64,000 nucleotides of DNA from Parabacteroides timonensis (GTDB taxonomy: Bacteria > Bacteroidota > Bacteroidia > Bacteroidales > Tannerellaceae): contig NZ_LT669941.1 in assembly GCF_900128505.1 (NCBI RefSeq), positions 3,704,728-3,768,727 of the forward strand, in the 5' to 3' direction. Numbering within the stretch: position 1 is the stretch's first letter; the number at the start of each line of letters is the position of its first letter. This document shows positions 23,878-33,346 of this stretch, piece after piece. A program made the translations under genes and the position numbers. The notes under the pieces were generated by a model. It searched no databases, had not been told where the DNA came from, and was given only the letters and a program-made list of their open reading frames with translations.

Positions 23878-26800
23878 TTAAAATGCTAAACTTACTCCTC
23901 CTGTCACCGTTCTTGCCTGAGGATACCAGTTTCTGTCGTATCCCAGGAATTGATTGCTGTTACCATAGCGATTAGCCTGTGGATCATATCCCGAATATTT
24001 AGTGAAGACATGTAGATTCTCAACATTCAAGTATATACGAAGTTTATCCATATGCATTTTCTTTAATAACTTAGGATTGAAAGTGTAACCAACCGTTATA
24101 TTTTTCAAACGAAGGAAGGAACCGCTTTCTATTCGTAAAGAAGAAGAGCGAGGGTCTAGGCTAGCTCCTAACCGCTGATGTGTCGTTGATGGATTCTCAG
24201 GGGTCCAGGCATTATAATACATATCACGCAAACAGTTTGTAGTCCCGTTAGGCAACTGAGTATCAATATAGCTTTCGTTCATAATATCATTTCCATAACT
24301 GCCATCAATAAATATGCTCAGATCAAAATCTTTCCACTGGAAGTTATTTGTGAATCCGTAAATGAATTTAGGATGTGGGTTACCAACTATCACACGATCA
24401 TCCTGATTGATAACATTATCACTTTCCGGGTTTAGATTCAAATATTTAACATCACCCGGAACAGCATTAGGCTGAGCTGAATTTTTGATCTCTTCCGCAT
24501 TTTGGAAAATACCGATAGCCTTATAATCATAGAATAATCCCATTGGCTCACCTACACGGAGTAAGTTACCGCCACGAGTTACCGTCGTAATGATCTCGTT
24601 TGCCCCTCCCAAATCAAGAACTTTATTACGGTTCATAGAAATATTAAAAGAAGTCGTCCAGTTGAAGTCCTTCGATTTGATATTATGAGTATTTAGAGTA
24701 AATTCAACTCCCTTATTGGAAACGGCACCTATATTCTCATAACAGGTCTCAAATCCTGAAGTATAAGGTATTTCCCGCTTTAGCAACAAATCGGTCGTCT
24801 TTTTATAATAATAATCGAATATTATCGATACCCTTTCATCGAACAGTCCAAAATCAAGTCCGAAGTCAAATTGAGTTGTTTTTTCCCAACGCAAATCCGG
24901 ATTAGCCACAGAGGTCGGACTGATACCTACAACTCTATCGCCTCCCAGTACATAGTTATTTCCACTCATTTGCGCTAGAGAACTGTAAGAATCGATTTCT
25001 TGGTTACCAGTTGCACCGATAGAAGCTCTTAGCTTTAAATTGCTTATTTGTTTTATTTCTTGCATAAAAGGTTCTTGCGATAAACGATAGGCAATAGCTC
25101 CCGAAGGGAAAAATCCATATTTATTGCCAGCTCCAAACTTGGATGATCCGTCTATACGTGAGGTGAATGTAAATAGATATTTGTCATTATAGACATAATT
25201 CAATCGTAAGAAATATGAATTCAATGCATTGTCTTCATATGATGAAGCCGAAGGTTTTTGTATTTGTCCTAATCCCAAATTATTGAATTTAAAATAATCG
25301 TCAACGAAATTAGAAGCAGCGGCAGTCATACTTTCTGAGGTTACTTTACGGAAAGATATACCAGCCATGAGATCTAACATATGTAGATTATTGATGTTCT
25401 TTTTATAAGTCAGTGTATTTTCATTTTGCCAGGCGACGAATCTATTCGAACTCAGTGAGGCATCCCCCCCAACAGAAAAGGCTGTGTTACTGGTCGGATA
25501 TCCGTCTGCAACATAATAATAGTTTTTACCATGTGCTACATCTGCTCCAAGACTCACTTTCAATTTTAGGTCTTTAATGATTTCTCCTTCCAGATAAACA
25601 TTACTGATCAGATGGGTTTTACGTCTGTATTCATCAAATTGAGTAAGTGCATACGGATTTCCACTACCATAGAAAGGACCACCATATTCTTTTGCTACTG
25701 TAGCATTGGATCCCCAGGTTCCATCTTCATATTTCACCGGAGCAATAGGGGTTGTCATGTTAGCTATAACAACAGCATTAGAGTTGTCACTATCCAGATA
25801 ATATTCCGAGACGGATGCATTCAAACCGACTTTTAACCATTTTTTCACCTGACTGTCCATATTTAATCGTACACTAAGTCGATTTTGACCGGAACCTTCT
25901 ACAACCCCATCCTGTGAGAAATAACTACCTGAAAGATAATAACGGGTATTGTTTCCTCCTCCGGATATTGATAATTGATAATTCTGTACAGCCGCAGTAC
26001 GGAATATTTCATCTTGCCAGTCTGTACCCTTACCGAATGATTCAGGATTACTGAAAAGAGGAGCCAAACCATCAGCTTTACGAACGTCATTAGAATAATG
26101 AGCGAATTCGGTAGCATCCAAAAGATCCATTCTTTTTAATACAGACTGTGCACCAGCATATGCATCAAAGGCTATTTGAAATTTATTCTCAGTCCCTTGT
26201 TTGGTTGTGATCAAAATAACGCCATTCGCACCACGCGCACCATAAATAGCTGTAGCAGAAGCATCCTTTAAAACCTCTATAGACTCAATATCATAGGGAT
26301 TCACTGTTGACAAATCACCTACACCTGCTATTCCATCTATTACATAAAGAGGGGTTGCACCCGTATTGATAGAGTTTGTTCCTCTAACTCTTACATTCAT
26401 ATCAGCACCAGGTTTCGCACCAAATCCACTTGATATCTGCACACCAGCAACTTTACCCTGTAACATTTGTTCCACCGATGCATTCGGCCTTTCCGCCACA
26501 TCTTTTACCTGAAAGCTAACAATAGAACCTGTAATGTCACTTTTTCTCATGGACCCATAGCCTACAGCTATAACTTCATCCATAAGAATACCGTCTTCTT
26601 CCAACGTTATTTGTATGGGTTGTGCATTTTTCACCTTGTATTCTTTTGTTTTCATACCAATAAAAGAAAATACAAGAACTGAATTTTGAGAAGCTTGTAT
26701 ATGGAACTCTCCGTTTGTATCGGTAGAGGTTCCATTTGTACTGTTTTTTATGACAACATTCACTCCGGGAAGACCATTTCCGGCCATATCTGCCACTTTT

Positions 26801-26919
26801 CCCTGTAATGAAAGAATTGCATTTTGAGCAGAAAGACTCATACAACTGATTAGCATTGCCGTGATCAGAGTTAATAAGAAAAGACTGCTTTTCTTTTGTT
26901 TGTTACACGCGTTTTCCAT
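23878..26919 (-). CDS. SusC/RagA-family TonB-dependent transporter
   Basis: 1013 residues: signal peptide (about 1-31), carboxypeptidase-like domain (LQGKVADMAGNGLPGVNVVIK), plug domain with the family ALKDASATAIYGARGANGV-like region (YDIESIEVLKDASATA), then a large beta-barrel ending in an aromatic residue (SLAF). It would import an oligomer or nucleoside-containing compound across the outer membrane. Gene order links it with SusD, an Asp-box protein, a BASS transporter, a kinase and an aldolase. A hairpin at 27018-27040 lies upstream. Confidence 0.95.
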   Translation of the reverse strand: MENACNKQKKSSLFLLTLITAMLISCMSLSAQNAILSLQGKVADMAGNGLPGVNVVIKNSTNGTSTDTNGEFHIQASQNSVLVFSFIGMKTKEYKVKNAQPIQITLEEDGILMDEVIAVGYGSMRKSDITGSIVSFQVKDVAERPNASVEQMLQGKVAGVQISSGFGAKPGADMNVRVRGTNSINTGATPLYVIDGIAGVGDLSTVNPYDIESIEVLKDASATAIYGARGANGVILITTKQGTENKFQIAFDAYAGAQSVLKRMDLLDATEFAHYSNDVRKADGLAPLFSNPESFGKGTDWQDEIFRTAAVQNYQLSISGGGNNTRYYLSGSYFSQDGVVEGSGQNRLSVRLNMDSQVKKWLKVGLNASVSEYYLDSDNSNAVVIANMTTPIAPVKYEDGTWGSNATVAKEYGGPFYGSGNPYALTQFDEYRRKTHLISNVYLEGEIIKDLKLKVSLGADVAHGKNYYYVADGYPTSNTAFSVGGDASLSSNRFVAWQNENTLTYKKNINNLHMLDLMAGISFRKVTSESMTAAASNFVDDYFKFNNLGLGQIQKPSASSYEDNALNSYFLRLNYVYNDKYLFTFTSRIDGSSKFGAGNKYGFFPSGAIAYRLSQEPFMQEIKQISNLKLRASIGATGNQEIDSYSSLAQMSGNNYVLGGDRVVGISPTSVANPDLRWEKTTQFDFGLDFGLFDERVSIIFDYYYKKTTDLLLKREIPYTSGFETCYENIGAVSNKGVEFTLNTHNIKSKDFNWTTSFNISMNRNKVLDLGGANEIITTVTRGGNLLRVGEPMGLFYDYKAIGIFQNAEEIKNSAQPNAVPGDVKYLNLNPESDNVINQDDRVIVGNPHPKFIYGFTNNFQWKDFDLSIFIDGSYGNDIMNESYIDTQLPNGTTNCLRDMYYNAWTPENPSTTHQRLGASLDPRSSSLRIESGSFLRLKNITVGYTFNPKLLKKMHMDKLRIYLNVENLHVFTKYSGYDPQANRYGNSNQFLGYDRNWYPQARTVTGGVSLAF

Positions 26920-27017
26920 TTTAACAAATACGATTTAAAATAGTTAGAACTAATTTTTCCCTTTATATATCATTATTAGATGGGAAATGGACTCTCAAAT
27001 AGAGATAAGAAGATTCT

Positions 27018-27040
27018 TTTGGGATATATAATATCCCAAA
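27018..27040. promoter_or_regulatory. Perfect 10-bp dyad between nucleoside hydrolase and SusC genes
   Basis: TTTGGGATAT-ATA-ATATCCCAAA, perfect arms with a 3-bp centre, in the 248-bp gap before SusC. There is no T-run after it, so it reads better as an operator or RNA stabilising hairpin than as a terminator. The start of the next gene is 99 bp away. Confidence 0.6.
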
Positions 27041-27167
27041 GTTGGAACTAATAGCTTCTGTTGTCTATATGAATACTGAATTTATGTTTTTGAAAAGCTA
27101 TTCTCTCAATAAATGCTTGTATAATAAGCCTGATAATATATTTAAAAGTTTATATCTGTAATAATTT

Positions 27168-28181
27168 TTACCGTTTTGAAACAGGTAGATGCATCATATA
27201 GTTATTAATCAGTTTCGTTATTTCAGTAACCGGCATTTTTTCAATAAGTCGCAAGTGACGTCCCTTGTCATCCGGAACCCAGTCGTTTGTTCCCTTGTCA
27301 TCAACGATTTTTATAGTACCTCGCTCCACATGATAATATGGTTCATATCCTTTAACTGCAACTAAAACAGCCGTTTGATCCCAACTTTTCCGACCGTTAA
27401 AATCTCCTTCTGCTAAACAAAGACGATAAGTGTCTTTAACCGGATTATTATCTATAACCATTTGAGCTACAAGCTTACCTGTCAAAACTTTCTCTCCAAT
27501 CTCAAATCCACTGAAAATTATTTCTGTAGGCCATTCCTCAAAGGTCGTTATTGATGCCGGAGTATCAATATATACATTGTACTCCCTACCTTTAGGAAAT
27601 CTACCTGCCATAGCTACCAATCGTTTTACTTTTTGGCTTATCAGCTCTTTTCCGGTTAACGGACTATAGGTGTCTCCGGACGATAAAAGCAAATTTTTCA
27701 GATTTGTAAAAAAGCCGATCGTACAAATTGTTATACTGTTATCAGCAGCTTCACTTAATATCTTACGGTAGATTTGCACTGCGTCTGGAGCATCCGACGA
27801 CCTTTTCATCTGATGTGGATAATGAGCCGGGAGATATTCCGTCCATTTCACTTTATGATTGGAGGTAAGACAGGGAGCATTTTCTTCTTTAGGAACCCCT
27901 AATGGAATATCCGGCCGGCCGAAGTAAGTATTCAGAACTTCTATGCACGGAACAACCTTATCATGACGGTTAGATGCAACTGTAGCCAAAATAGATACTT
28001 GTGAACTATCTGCCAAGGCGTGCAATAGAGCCATCGCTCCAACATCGTCATAGTCAGGCCCTAGGTCTGTATCCAATATGAGTTTTACAGGAGCATTTTG
28101 TGTCTGTTTCACTGTTTTTCCATAAATTGTACCGGAGAAACATAAACAGCCAATGAGTAAATAAATCCATGACTTTTTCAT
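27168..28181 (-). CDS. Exported nucleoside hydrolase
   Basis: 337 residues with a signal peptide (IYLLIGCLCFSGTIYG), so it should act in the periplasm. The calcium-binding motif LDTDLGPDYDD (about 37-47) is that of inosine-uridine-preferring nucleoside hydrolases, which split nucleosides into base and ribose. Only 9 bp separate it from the ribokinase gene. Confidence 0.9.
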   Translation of the reverse strand: MKKSWIYLLIGCLCFSGTIYGKTVKQTQNAPVKLILDTDLGPDYDDVGAMALLHALADSSQVSILATVASNRHDKVVPCIEVLNTYFGRPDIPLGVPKEENAPCLTSNHKVKWTEYLPAHYPHQMKRSSDAPDAVQIYRKILSEAADNSITICTIGFFTNLKNLLLSSGDTYSPLTGKELISQKVKRLVAMAGRFPKGREYNVYIDTPASITTFEEWPTEIIFSGFEIGEKVLTGKLVAQMVIDNNPVKDTYRLCLAEGDFNGRKSWDQTAVLVAVKGYEPYYHVERGTIKIVDDKGTNDWVPDDKGRHLRLIEKMPVTEITKLINNYMMHLPVSKR

Positions 28182-28190
28182 AATAATGTA

Positions 28191-29132
28191 TTATTTGAAT
28201 GTGATTGATCCAATTTCATTTCTGTATGGAGCTGAGTCTTGTGCTCCACATCGAGTAACAGATACGGAAGCAGCTTTACACGCAAATTGAACAGCTTCTT
28301 CGAGCGTTTGTCCTTCCAACAATGCAGCACATAATGTACCATTGAATACATCGCCTGCAGCAGTTGTATCCACAGCTTTTACTTTAGGAGCCTCTATCTC
28401 TGTAAATTCATGATTATTATAAACCAAGGCACCTTCCCTCCCAAGAGTGATAACTACATTTTTAACCCCTAAACGGCATATTTCTATTGCCGCTGTTCGG
28501 GCTGAGATTGTATCTGTTATTTTTACACCTGAAAGTATTTCCGCTTCTGTCTTATTAGGGGTAATTAAATAAAGGTTAGTCAATAGCTCTTTCGACAAAG
28601 GGCAAGCAGGAGCTGGATTCAGGATTACTTTCCTTGCTTGTGCCGAAGCTATTCGGGTAACATATTCGACTGTTTCAATCGGTATTTCTAACTGCATCAA
28701 TATCATATCAGCGTCAGTAATAACTTTTTCTATTTTTTCTAGGTCTTTTGGAAATAAGTTTGCATTTGCACCAGATGCTACAGCAATTGAATTTTCAGCA
28801 TGTGAATCAACAATGATCAATGCAACTCCAGATGGATGCTGAGCATCAAAAAAAATGTATGAGGTATCTATTCCTTCCTCTTTCAATAATTGATGCGATT
28901 GCTGACCGAAAATATCGTCTCCTATTTTACAGATAAAAGTAACAGAGACTCCGATACGGGCAGCAGCAACAGCCTGATTTGCTCCTTTTCCTCCCGGGTT
29001 CATTAAGAAAGTATCCCCCAGAACTGTTTCACCGGGCTGAGGCAGGTGATCAGCCTTAACAACCATGTCTGTATTACTGCTCCCTACTATGAGTAGCTTT
29101 TTAGGATAAATATTTGCTTTCTCGTTTTTCAT
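28191..29132 (-). CDS. rbsK: Ribokinase (PfkB family)
   Basis: 313 residues with the sugar-binding GGKGANQAVAAARIG and the ATP-site DTTAAGDVFNG (the usual DTTGAGD with one Ala). It would convert ribose released by the adjacent hydrolase to ribose 5-phosphate. A TATATTTG -7 box at 29156-29163 heads the transcript. Ribose-specific activity is inferred from the neighbour as well as the family. Confidence 0.85.
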   Translation of the reverse strand: MKNEKANIYPKKLLIVGSSNTDMVVKADHLPQPGETVLGDTFLMNPGGKGANQAVAAARIGVSVTFICKIGDDIFGQQSHQLLKEEGIDTSYIFFDAQHPSGVALIIVDSHAENSIAVASGANANLFPKDLEKIEKVITDADMILMQLEIPIETVEYVTRIASAQARKVILNPAPACPLSKELLTNLYLITPNKTEAEILSGVKITDTISARTAAIEICRLGVKNVVITLGREGALVYNNHEFTEIEAPKVKAVDTTAAGDVFNGTLCAALLEGQTLEEAVQFACKAASVSVTRCGAQDSAPYRNEIGSITFK

Positions 29133-29155
29133 GATACTAAATGTTTTTGATGAAG

Positions 29156-29163
29156 CAAATATA
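29156..29163 (-). promoter_or_regulatory. -7 box of the ribokinase / nucleoside hydrolase operon
   Basis: TATATTTG on the minus strand, 24 bp upstream of the start at 29132. Confidence 0.65.
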
Positions 29164-29320
29164 TTACCCTTTTATTGCAAGAGCAATCTCTTATTTTTCG
29201 CGTTTCGATAAACTCAAAACGATATTATTTAGAAATCCACAACATATCACAATTGATTTTCAGCACCTTCATTATAAGAGCTAATACAAGTATTTCGTAT
29301 TGGAATTATATAATAAAATA

Positions 29321-29368
29321 AAACGGCTCACATCTCTTTCTACAGAAAGACCATGTGAACCGTTTTTT
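29321..29368. terminator. Terminator of the ctpA operon
   Basis: AACGGCTCACAT pairs with ATGTGAACCGTT with one mismatch; an inner TCTTTC/GAAAGA extends the stem, and T-runs lie on both strands. It follows the end of the S41 protease gene by 19 bp. Confidence 0.8.
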
Positions 29369-29386
29369 ATATCTAATGTCGGACTC

Positions 29387-30976
29387 TTACCTTCCCAACT
29401 CCTTATTATAAACCGCCTCATCATTAATGATGCGGAGAGCTTCTTTAAAGCTTTCGTTATCGTCGTTTATAACCTGGAAATACTCAGCCATATCATACAG
29501 GTCGCGAGCAATCAAGGCTTTTACCTGAAGGGTGATAAGAGGTTTGGAACGATTATATTGTTCTTCGTTAAACTCGATCTTTTCTTCCTTACCCAGGTTG
29601 ATCAATTCCTGTAAAGTTTCTTCAGGAACGACAAAATCCTTCTTATACTGATTGAACTTAGGATATTTCTTGTTCATCTCGCTACGGTTGCGATCCAGAT
29701 AATTCATCGCTACGCGGTTTACCAGTCCGGTTGCAACCAGGCTACGATGATAATCCGTATAACGGGTCGTGTCAACCGGGATAAATACGTCCGGCATGAT
29801 ACCACCTCCACCATAAACGATACGTTTCGTTTCCAGTGTATTATATTTCATTGAATCCGGGAAATGGATACTGTCGGCACTCATCAGCTCACCACGGTTG
29901 TAACGATCGATCAGGTCGTGCTGATAGTCTTCCAATTTACCGTTTTCATAATGTTTCTGGATGCTTCGTCCGGTAGGAGTGTAATAGCGGGCTACCGTCA
30001 GACGAATCATAGAACCGTCAGGCATCGGGATCGGCTTTTGCACCAGCCCTTTACCGAATGTACGACGACCTACCACTACGCCGCGGTCCCAATCTTGCAC
30101 GGCACCAGCCAGGATCTCGCTTGCGGAAGCAGAAGATTCGTCAACCAATACGACCAGACGTCCATCTTCAAATCCGCCACGTACAGTCGACTTGGCCTCG
30201 TCACGTGGCTGCTTGTTACCTTCAGTATAGACAATCAGTTTGTCTTTATCGAGGAATTCATCCGCCAGTTCGATAGCGATATTGAGATAACCTCCCCCAT
30301 TCCCTTGCAGGTCGAGAATCAGGTTCTTCATTCCTTGTTTCTTTAGTTTGGCAAGCGCCTCACGGAACTCGTCGGCCGAAGAGGCAGCAAAACGGTTCAG
30401 CTTGATATACCCGGTCTGTTTGTCTGCCATATAAGCGGCATCCATACTGGTTACAGGTATCTTACCACGGATAATCTTAAACTCGATCAGCTCCGGATTC
30501 TTATTACGCAATACTTTTATGCTGACTTCGGTTCCTTTCGGACCACGCAGGCGTTTCATAATGTCGGTAGTCTTCATTTTAACACCGGCTATCAGGGTAT
30601 CGTCGACCATGATGATACGGTCGCCGGCCACTAGCCCAACCTTTTCGGACGGTCCGCCGGGGATTACCTGGATAACATATAATGTATCGGTCAACATGTT
30701 GAACTGGATGCCGATACCGTCGAAGTTACCTTGCAAAGGCTCAGTCATCTCTTTTGTTTCTTCCGGATCCATATAATTAGAATGTGGGTCCAGTTTTTCC
30801 AGCATACCGATGATTGCATCTTCCACCAGCTTGGAATCATCCACCGGATCTACATACAGATTCGAAATGGCATACAATGCCATGGATAATTTGCGGGCAT
30901 CCTGATTCGGTTTCTGGGCCACTGCCGATGTGATGGCAACCATCGCAACAAGCAGGGAGACTAGGATTCGTTTCAT
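29387..30976 (-). CDS. ctpA: S41-family C-terminal processing protease
   Basis: 529 residues: signal peptide, N-terminal helices, PDZ domain (about 80-160, FDGIGIQF, IPGGPSEKVGLVAGD), and the peptidase core with the serine in DESSASASEIL and the lysine in TFGKGLVQ. Periplasmic proteases of this type trim or degrade exported proteins. Last gene of a four-gene operon with coaD 24 bp upstream. Confidence 0.9.
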   Translation of the reverse strand: MKRILVSLLVAMVAITSAVAQKPNQDARKLSMALYAISNLYVDPVDDSKLVEDAIIGMLEKLDPHSNYMDPEETKEMTEPLQGNFDGIGIQFNMLTDTLYVIQVIPGGPSEKVGLVAGDRIIMVDDTLIAGVKMKTTDIMKRLRGPKGTEVSIKVLRNKNPELIEFKIIRGKIPVTSMDAAYMADKQTGYIKLNRFAASSADEFREALAKLKKQGMKNLILDLQGNGGGYLNIAIELADEFLDKDKLIVYTEGNKQPRDEAKSTVRGGFEDGRLVVLVDESSASASEILAGAVQDWDRGVVVGRRTFGKGLVQKPIPMPDGSMIRLTVARYYTPTGRSIQKHYENGKLEDYQHDLIDRYNRGELMSADSIHFPDSMKYNTLETKRIVYGGGGIMPDVFIPVDTTRYTDYHRSLVATGLVNRVAMNYLDRNRSEMNKKYPKFNQYKKDFVVPEETLQELINLGKEEKIEFNEEQYNRSKPLITLQVKALIARDLYDMAEYFQVINDDNESFKEALRIINDEAVYNKELGR

Positions 30977-31000
30977 TTTTGATCTTTATTTCGTAAGTTG

Positions 31001-31462
31001 TCAATATAAGTTCGTCCCCTTTGGAACGAACTGGGAAATATCTTTTCCATAATGCAACAGTTCGCGCACAATGCTGGAACTGATATGCGTATGTTCGGGC
31101 TCAGTAAACAAGATAAATGTTTCGATACCACTCAGTTTACGGTTCACATCGGCAATACTTTTCTCATATTCGAAATCGTTAACCGTGCGGATACCGCGCA
31201 GAATGAACTCTGCTCCCACTTCATCAGCAAAATCTACCGTAAGCGAGTTGTACGACATCACCTTTACCCTGGGCTCGTCTTTATACAGGTTATCGATTGC
31301 TTCCAATCGTTTCTCGATCGAGAAATAAGTTTGTTTCTTCTCGTTGATACCTATGGAAATAATGATCTCATCCACCAGAGCCAGCCCACGAGTTACCAGT
31401 GATTGATGTCCGATAGTGAACGGATCGAAAGTTCCGGGGAAAAGGGCGATACGCTTTTTCAT
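31001..31462 (-). CDS. coaD: Phosphopantetheine adenylyltransferase
   Basis: 153 residues with the nucleotide-binding GTFDPFTIGH (T/HxGH motif) and the ISSSIVREL segment. It makes dephospho-CoA from phosphopantetheine, the penultimate step of CoA synthesis. Lies between parE and ctpA in one operon. Confidence 0.95.
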   Translation of the reverse strand: MKKRIALFPGTFDPFTIGHQSLVTRGLALVDEIIISIGINEKKQTYFSIEKRLEAIDNLYKDEPRVKVMSYNSLTVDFADEVGAEFILRGIRTVNDFEYEKSIADVNRKLSGIETFILFTEPEHTHISSSIVRELLHYGKDISQFVPKGTNLY

Positions 31463-31471
31463 TTTCAGTGT

Positions 31472-33337
31472 TTAATTAATCACATCTTCTTCTACAACCA
31501 GGTTATCAATGATAAAGTTCTGTCTTTCCATGGTGTTCTTACCCATATAGAATTCAAGCATATCTTTTACCAGGTCTTCTTTTTTCATTGTAACTGGGTC
31601 CAGGCGTATATCTTTACCGATAAAATGCTTGAACTCATCAGGCGAGATCTCTCCCAGCCCTTTAAAGCGAGTGATCTCCGGGTTCTTGCCTACGGCCTCT
31701 ATGGCAGCCAGACGCTCTTCCTCGCTATAACAGTAATAGGTTTTCTGTTTATTGCGGACACGGAAAAGCGGAGTTTGCAGGATATAGACATGATTCCGTT
31801 TGATCAGGTCGGGGAAGAACTGCAGGAAGAAGGTGATCAATAACAAACGAATATGCATACCGTCGACATCTGCATCGGTCGCAATAATTACTTTGTTGTA
31901 TCTCAGTCCATCCAGTCCGTCTTCAATATTGAGGGCCGCCTGCAGGAGATTGAACTCTTCATTTTCATAAACGATCTTCTTCGTCAGGCCATAGCTGTTA
32001 AGCGGCTTACCACGTAAACTGAAAACAGCCTGGTAGTTCGGATCACGGCTCTTGGTGATAGATCCGCTGGCCGAGTCACCCTCGGTAATGAAGATGCAAC
32101 TTTCTTCCGTACGGTCACCTTTCGTATCGTTCAGGTGGATACGGCAATCACGTAATTTTTTATTATGCAGGTTAGCCTTCTTAGCTCGTTCGCGAGCCAG
32201 TTTGGTAACACCAGCAATGGCTTTACGTTCTTTTTCCGACTCCAGTATTTTGCGGAGCAGAGCCTCCGAAGTATCTACATTTTTATGCAGATAATTATCC
32301 AGTTCTTTCTTGATGAAGTCACCCACGAATTTGGCGACAGTCGGCCCGTCAGGACCTATATCTTTCGACCCTAGCTTTGTCTTTGTCTGGCTCTCGAACA
32401 CTGGCTCTTCAACCTTGATACTGATAGCGGCAACAATACCGGCACGAATGTCGGAGTATTCGAAATTCTTGTTATAATATTCTTTGATAACACGGCCCAG
32501 TGTCTCACGGAAAGCAGAAAGATGTGTTCCTCCCTGCGTCGTATACTGCCCGTTTACAAAGGAATAATATTCTTCACCATACTGGTTACTATGGGTAATA
32601 ACCACTTCTATATCTTCACCGTTCAGATGGATGATCGGATATAACGGCTCGGTAGTCATATTCTCGTTCAGCAGGTCTACCAGGCCATTGCGGGAATGGA
32701 ATTTCTTACCGTTAAAAAGGATAGTCAGCCCGGAGTTCAAAAAGACATAATTCTTCAACAGACTTTCTATGAACTCGTCTTTATACTGATATTCCTTGAA
32801 TATTTCACGGTCGGGAATAAAATAGATCGATGTCCCGTTCGCTTCCGTCGTTGGCTGAATAGCCGACTCCTCGGTAATGATTGCCTTGCTGTATTCTACC
32901 CGTTTACATTCTCCGTCACGAAAACTGGTGATAAGGAAATAGCTACTCAAAGCATTTACCGCTTTGATACCGACACCGTTCAGTCCGACAGACTTTTTAA
33001 AAGCCTTACTGTCGTACTTGGCACCCGTATTCATCTTACTGGAAACGTCGACCACCTTTCCCAGAGGAACACCGCGGCCATAATCCCTGACAGAGACGGT
33101 TCCTTCTTCCACGGTCACTTCTATGGTTTTGCCATACCCCATCATGTATTCGTCGATAGAGTTGTCGAGTACCTCTTTCAGCAATACATAGATACCATCA
33201 TCCGCATAGCTGCCATCTCCCAATTTACCAATATACATACCTGGGCGCCGGCGGATATGTTCCATCCAATCCAGCGTCTTGATATCGTCGTCATTATACG
33301 CTGTCGGTTGTTGCATTGTTGAATTCAGTTCTTCCAT
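31472..33337 (-). CDS. parE: DNA topoisomerase IV subunit B
   Basis: 621 residues: GHKL ATPase domain (KEVLDNSIDEYMMGYG, YGRGVPLGK, LNGVGIKAVNALS), transducer, and the Toprim domain with EGDSASG and DADVDG. It decatenates chromosomes with ParC. The matching parC gene is at 49501, 16 kb away. ParE is chosen over GyrB because of its short length. Confidence 0.9.
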   Translation of the reverse strand: MEELNSTMQQPTAYNDDDIKTLDWMEHIRRRPGMYIGKLGDGSYADDGIYVLLKEVLDNSIDEYMMGYGKTIEVTVEEGTVSVRDYGRGVPLGKVVDVSSKMNTGAKYDSKAFKKSVGLNGVGIKAVNALSSYFLITSFRDGECKRVEYSKAIITEESAIQPTTEANGTSIYFIPDREIFKEYQYKDEFIESLLKNYVFLNSGLTILFNGKKFHSRNGLVDLLNENMTTEPLYPIIHLNGEDIEVVITHSNQYGEEYYSFVNGQYTTQGGTHLSAFRETLGRVIKEYYNKNFEYSDIRAGIVAAISIKVEEPVFESQTKTKLGSKDIGPDGPTVAKFVGDFIKKELDNYLHKNVDTSEALLRKILESEKERKAIAGVTKLARERAKKANLHNKKLRDCRIHLNDTKGDRTEESCIFITEGDSASGSITKSRDPNYQAVFSLRGKPLNSYGLTKKIVYENEEFNLLQAALNIEDGLDGLRYNKVIIATDADVDGMHIRLLLITFFLQFFPDLIKRNHVYILQTPLFRVRNKQKTYYCYSEEERLAAIEAVGKNPEITRFKGLGEISPDEFKHFIGKDIRLDPVTMKKEDLVKDMLEFYMGKNTMERQNFIIDNLVVEEDVIN

Positions 33338-33346
33338 AGAAAATCC

